Source of the DNA: Saposhnikovia divaricata
Lineage: Eukaryota; Streptophyta; Magnoliopsida; Apiales; Apiaceae
Length of the DNA stretch: 64,000 nucleotides
Reading direction: 5' to 3'
Assembly: GCA_036435485.1 (NCBI GenBank)
Contig: CM071600.1
Span: forward strand, 116,304,046 to 116,368,045
Positions 59,601 to 64,000 of the stretch are shown one piece after another. Both the position numbers and the translations under genes were made by a program. The notes beneath the pieces are model-generated. The model ran no database searches and was not told the DNA's origin. It was given only the letters and a program-made list of their open reading frames with translations. Position 1 is the stretch's first letter; every line of letters starts with the position of its first letter.

Positions 59601-61423
59601 AATGAATATTACTTTTGAATATTCATTTAAGATAGTAATTACCTGACGAATATTATTTTAATGTTCATCTGAAACTTGATTTATTTATCGAGTCTTATCT
59701 CGAATATTCCTTTAAAGCTTGGATTACTAAATGAATATTACTTGATATTCATTTAGAATATTATTCATTAAATGAATATTACTTTTTCAATATTCATTTA
59801 AATTCCTAATTAATTATGAATATTATTTTGAATATTCATCCAGGGTTCTATTTAATCATCGAATATTATTTTAAATATTTTAAATATTCCTTTCAGGTCT
59901 TAATAATTAATGGATATTATTTTGAATATTCATTTGAATATTTAATTATGCAATAAATATTCTCTCGATATTTCTTCAAGGATTATTTGAGAAATACTCT
60001 GATTAAAGATATTCTTTCATATTCCTAAATATTCTGTAAAATATTTTAATTCAATAAATATTCTCTGAATATTTATTCCATACTTAGAATAACCTCGATA
60101 AGGTTTATCTTCTTCGATTATTACGGAAAATATTTCGGAGACATATTATTATTAATCTTATATCAAGAAAGGTTCTCAGACATCATTCTTCTTGAGTCTA
60201 TCTCCCTAAAAATAAGGGAACCTTACTTGGAAAATGTTATTTATCTTGTTGACTTCCCGGTCATAAAGTATTCTCTTCACTCGCAACTCGGGTGCTATTG
60301 ACTTATTAAGTCATTGTTTACCTTCTCATCTTTCGAGGGGTAAGTTGTTGGAACAAGTTGATATCCGTTACCAAGTAATAGCTTGGGAGTTATTGGTAAA
60401 TTTTCCTTTCCAACTAGATACGACTACCTTGTGGAGTCTTATCAACAAATATTATACTTGGGGAAAGGGGGACGAACGTTACATTCAGAATCATGAATTC
60501 TATTTGAACTAGGAGTCGTGTAAGAGGCCGAGTAGCGCCGGTCCATCCCCTTTGGCCCAACCGTTGGCCGGGGAGAGCTAGTAAGGCGGTATACAAGTAA
60601 AGCCGTCAGTTCTTCCTTCTACCGGTAGTAAATCTAAATTGAGCTGTACGATCTCGACTGATCATCAAGATTGGAACAACGGGCGCGGTGAATACTCCAT
60701 CATTGGTTCATCATCCAAACTTATTTATTTCCTGCAACATGATTACTGTTGGCAGAGCTGGAAAAGTGTTCATAACTGGAATTGCAACCTTTTTATGCAA
60801 GTTCCTCTTCTTAATAACAATGAGAATATCTCGCTTACTTTTGATGTAGCAGATATTTCTACAAACAAATACTTTAAGTTACCTTGTAACTTCATCGTTC
60901 ATATTATACTGGCATCATTTCCGTAAATGCATGGCATATGGTTTGAAAGATACTTTTGAACTGTTATACATTATCGTTCAGTTATATATTATTGTTGGTG
61001 GGCTATTGCTCACCCTTGCTTTATTATTATATCACAACAACAGCTAGACCAGATGACTCGCACAAGGCGCACTCGACGCGGGCGAGGACGATGAGACTAC
61101 CAGAGCTGAAGAAGAAGCTATTGGTAGGATATATTTATTCTTTCAGTACCAAGAATATGGTCTAGTATGACTTATGTAAATGGATGGCAAAGAGTATGTA
61201 TTTATATTGAAATTCTTTTGGATTGTAAGAACTCATAATGTGATTAATAAAAATTTGATTGTTACTCTGATTTCATCTCTGGGACTATAACGGGTGTGTT
61301 TTATATTGTTGTGTGGGGTCATAGAGACGTAATTTATTTTATGTTAAGGAAAGTTCAATTGTTGTGGACAGAATTGGAAACCGTAACCATCGGATCCCGG
61401 ACCCCGGATCTGGGGGTGTTACA
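56658..61423 (+). repeat. LARD LTR 3 (4766 bp)
   Basis: Two single-base deletions relative to the others (near 57234 and 58861) and about seven private changes. It is followed by the primer site at 61428-61439 and not by flanking host DNA, so it is an inner LTR of a longer original array, not the terminal one. Confidence 0.92.
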
Positions 61424-62684
61424 GAAGTGGTATCAGAGCGTACGTTATAAACCCCAGAGATGAGGTAACGTTAAAACAATAAATTCAATAAGATAATAAG
61501 AACTCTTGCCAAGTTCATAGTCGGACTACTTAATGTAGTGATGACATATAAATCCCTTATGGGAACTCGTAAGTATCATGATAGTAACTTAGCTCGATAT
61601 CGTATCGACGAGTAAGGCGACAGACCTTGAGGCATACGAACAGCAGCACGATGATGCTTTATATGCTGAAGATCAGCGGGTAATTCGATGGAGTACCCTA
61701 CTGGAGACCCGGAAGAGGTTCCAGCAGATAAGGAAAATCCATTTAGGATAAGGAGCTTACCCATGGGTAATGAGGGTCGCAGCCAGAATGACTGTGATGA
61801 TTAAGATATGGTGCTCAGAAAAGTGAGTATAAAGAACCGAGATATTATTAAGAGATCTGAAGATGCATGTTGAATTCATAGCCGGACTACCAGATGTAGT
61901 ACCAGCAAGAAAGAAGGATTGGAAGAATTACTTGAGATCTTATACGGAAATAGATGAGAATCCTTAGAGATTTTCATCTTAACAAAGAAAGAGCTAGAGG
62001 GATGTATGATTATCAAAGACAGCGATATAGGACAAGGAGCAGAGTCCCTAGGAATAGTTGAGAATGAGGCAGTAAGTGCCATATCATTTGATAAATGAAT
62101 CAGTATGAATATTGTCAGTAATAATTCGCCACGAGAAGGCAGATGTCATAGGTTATAATTTACGAAACCAAAGTGAGGTTAATGAGGTGGTTTTATTCAG
62201 GGAAATGTTCATGAATGAATCAGTAGAAAATAAAGACATTGGGAAGTGACAGCATGATTGGGTAAAGTTATATAAGGAAGTAGTAAGCAAGACAAGGATC
62301 TCAGAACCTACCGGAAGATAAGACCAGTGAGTCAAGATGAACTCGTAATGAGACTACTGCCAGAGACTGAGTATAGAGTTAATTCAACTCAGTTAAATGA
62401 TGAACCAGAAACGTTAGATGCATGTGATTCAGAGGAATATTAAATTCCTTCTTCTCTTTGAATGGATTATAGTAGTTACCTTAAGTTTACTCCGACATGG
62501 AATTATGATAGATCAAGTAATACGATCAGCAGTTAAAGAGAAAAATGTGAGAAAATCTTCCTGGAGCTAAAAGGTGAAATTGGTAATGACCAAGAGCTGG
62601 CATTGCTTAATGAAAAAAGGAGACTTTGTGCTTCCAACGACGCTTCGCCTAAAGGGTTAGGTAGACCGACATTTGGTAGTATTG
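61424..62684 (+). mobile_element. LARD internal region, unit 3, truncated (1261 bp)
   Basis: Identical in layout to units 1 and 2 until the RNase H trace (62627-62665), then breaks at GTAGTATTG/CAGTAGGGG (62684/62685). Units 1 and 2 continue with AATATCAGGACG. The right neighbour is Tekay gag on the minus strand. About 4.2 kb of this unit is missing. Confidence 0.9.
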
Positions 62685-63942
62685 CAGTAGGGGCCTTGTT
62701 AGAAGCAGTTCCACTCACTCTTGATGCCGCTGGCCCAGAGGACATACATTCCCTCATTCGGTGCCCTGGTTTCCCACACTTGAAGCAATTGCCTCCGGCA
62801 CTGGTGTTGTTACTAGTTCCTCGACAGGCGTTAGCATAATGTCCTGTCAGCCCGCACTTGAAGCACTTCACATCCTGCAGGTTACACACGCCCGCATGTT
62901 TCCTTCCACATTTATTGCATTCTGGGGGTAGGGCTCGGGATGGGGTAGAGTAAGACGATCTCTGTGGTCGGCCGCTCTGGCCCACACTCCAACTTTCAGC
63001 TCTCTTGGTTCCAAAGTTTCCACTGGGTTGGGACACCGTTCCTCGCTTAAACTTGCTCGGAAAGCTCCCACCCGCAGAATTTCCCTTCCTACTATCAAAC
63101 TTCCTCTTCTTTCCTTCCCTCTCCTTCTGCATCTATTCACTCCCAGCCTCAACAATTGATGCTTTCTGTACCAGGGTGGCATAGTCTGTCAGCTCAAGCA
63201 CCGCCACACGATTCTGAATCCATTGTTTTAGCCCTAATTGAAAACTTCGGGCCCTCTTTGCCTCAGAGTTCACATATTTCGGCACAAACCTCGATAACTC
63301 AGTAAATTTGGCCTCATACTCAGCCACCATCATGTTACCTTGCTTTAGTTCCAAAAACTTCAGCTCCATTTATGTCTCCATGAACCTAGGAAAGTACTTC
63401 TCCAAGAACAGCTCGCTAAACCTCTCCCAGGTCACCACACCTCTTCCTTCCAAATTCTTCTTAGCTTCCCACCAATAGTTCGCCTCACCCTTCAGAAGGT
63501 AAGTGGCGAAAACAGTCTTCTGCTCTTCAGCGACACCCAGTATCTCGAAAGATTTTTCCATTTCCTTCAGCCAGGCCCTTGCCTCGACCGGGTCGGCAGT
63601 CCCTTTAAATTCTGGGGGTTTCAGGGATTTGAAGTTTCGGAAAGCATTTGCATTAGCATTTTGGGGTGGTTGCTGAACTGGGGGACGGTCCAAATTCTGC
63701 CTAAGTAGTTCCATGAACTGTTCCATAGGGCCTCCCCTAGGGTGTTCGACCTCTCGGGTGTCATCACCAGCTTCTTCTTCGTCATACTTAGAGTCATCAA
63801 ACAAGTTATGATCGTTGCCCTCATTCTCACTCAGGTTCACATTCTCCCCTTCATGGTTCTGGTGGCCTCCGGTCCCATGGTGGCTACCCTGGCCCTCAGA
63901 ACTGATAGGGTGAGCTCGAGTGTTCATTCTTCTGGGTGGCAT
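62685..63942 (-). pseudogene. Tekay-type chromovirus gag of the minus-strand element
   Basis: Starts at ATG 63942 (MPPRRMNTRAHP). An acidic N-terminal region is followed by the retrotransposon gag domain (FKGTADPVEARAWLKEMEK, YLLKGEANYWWEAKK, SELFLEKYFPRF) and, near 62750-62880, two CCHC zinc knuckles (CFKCGLTGHYANAC and CFKCGKPGHRMREC) preceded by a third Cys-rich piece (CNKCGRKHAGVC). Stops TAA at 63370 and TAG at 63133 are each one C-to-T change from Gln codons; the frame is otherwise continuous. The reading ends at SNKAPTA at the LARD junction. About 90 codons, including the protease DSG/DTG motif expected next, are absent from both sides of the array. The frame runs on for some 50 accidental codons into LARD sequence. 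Confidence 0.92.
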
Positions 63943-64000
63943 GATTCTGATAATAAAACAAGAAATGGGTTAGGGTTTTCCAATTACCTGACAGCGTTTG
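63943..64000 (-). other. Leader immediately upstream of Tekay gag
   Basis: 58 bp with a pyrimidine-rich TTGTTTTATTATCAG just before the gag ATG, which could serve as a 3' splice site. The 5' part of this element, including its LTR and any leader ORF, is beyond the window. Confidence 0.4.

Larger units (their letters stand above)
36161..62684 (+). mobile_element. Tandem array of a Tekay-derived LARD: three LTRs, two and a partial internal regions
   Basis: LTR 36161-40928, internal 40929-46401, LTR 46402-51169, internal 51170-56657, LTR 56658-61423, truncated internal 61424-62684. Unit periods are 10,241 and 10,256 bp with over 99 percent identity by eye. Each LTR is followed by a tRNA-Met primer site, and the first two internals end in a polypurine tract. 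No ORF is intact; only eroded pol pieces remain, so the element must be mobilised in trans. The array sits in the minus-strand Tekay between gag zinc knuckles and protease. The left edge is a clean LTR start (36161); the right edge is a truncation with about 4.2 kb of internal region, a terminal LTR and some host sequence missing. Confidence 0.93.

Noticed and set aside
62533..62684. C-terminal 50 codons of the Tekay gag frame and the plus-strand frame 62603-62839
   Set aside because: Both cross the LARD-Tekay junction and mix two unrelated sequences, so they are chimeric reading frames, not genes.
63947..63987. Possible tiny intron just before Tekay gag (CAG/GTAATT ... TTATCAG)
   Set aside because: Only 41 bp, below the usual plant minimum of about 70 bp. 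The acceptor alone could still serve a donor further upstream, outside the window.

Overview
This is nuclear DNA of a flowering plant, most likely a eudicot with a large, repeat-rich genome. The evidence is the LTR-retrotransposon lineages present (Ty3 chromovirus with a type II chromodomain, Ty3 Athila type, Ty1 Sirevirus type), tRNA-Met and tRNA-Asp primer-binding sites, a hAT miniature element with an 8-bp duplication, and one small gene with short GT-AG introns. The species cannot be named from the sequence. No rRNA, tRNA, CRISPR or bacterial-type operon was seen.

Layout. 1-5323 is the old host flank: an eroded LTR-like stretch (525 to about 2640) carrying an 870-bp hAT element (572-1441), a three-exon gene for a 171-residue WIYLD-domain protein (3219-4572, the only convincing host gene), and a probable Ty1/copia LTR fragment ending at 5323. 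From 5324 to the right edge everything is retrotransposon, nested at least four deep. Level 1: a minus-strand Sirevirus-like element (3' LTR 5324-6644, very long env-like ORF, RT/RNase H to 24828). Level 2a: a nearly pristine Athila-type element (8932-20338) inside the env-like ORF, with 1288-bp LTRs and a perfect TCAGT target duplication. Level 2b: a plus-strand Tekay-type chromovirus (5' LTR from 24829) that cut the Sirevirus RT. Level 3: a minus-strand Tekay element whose 3' LTR begins at 29403, inserted in the leader of the plus-strand one, so two 3.5-kb LTRs lie head to head. Level 4: inside that element, between gag and protease, a 26.5-kb tandem array (36161-62684) of a non-autonomous large retrotransposon derivative (LARD): LTR-internal-LTR-internal-LTR-truncated internal, with unusually long 4.77-kb LTRs. 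The rest of the minus Tekay (gag) resumes at 62685. The missing right halves of the plus Tekay and the Sirevirus should lie beyond 64000.

Most interesting points. (1) Both Tekay LTRs carry, about 430 bp before their inner end, a 67-codon reading frame whose first ten residues, MARPKQTARK, match the histone H3 tail start (MARTKQTARK) at nine of ten positions. The LARD LTRs keep a shorter relative that has threonine at the differing position. The same family carries a chromodomain, a class of domain that reads methylated H3 tails. (2) A pre-gag leader ORF (acidic, Pro/Ala-rich, then Arg-rich) is present in the Tekay element and detectably related to the LARD leader. (3) The LARD array has a readable duplication order and a deletion junction. 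(4) The Sirevirus has oppositely oriented arrays of TTCGAGAA-type motifs in its LTR and in its RNase H-env spacer.

Most coding regions are decayed. Nearly all premature stops are TAG or TAA explained by a single C-to-T change on one strand, as expected for methylated, silenced DNA.
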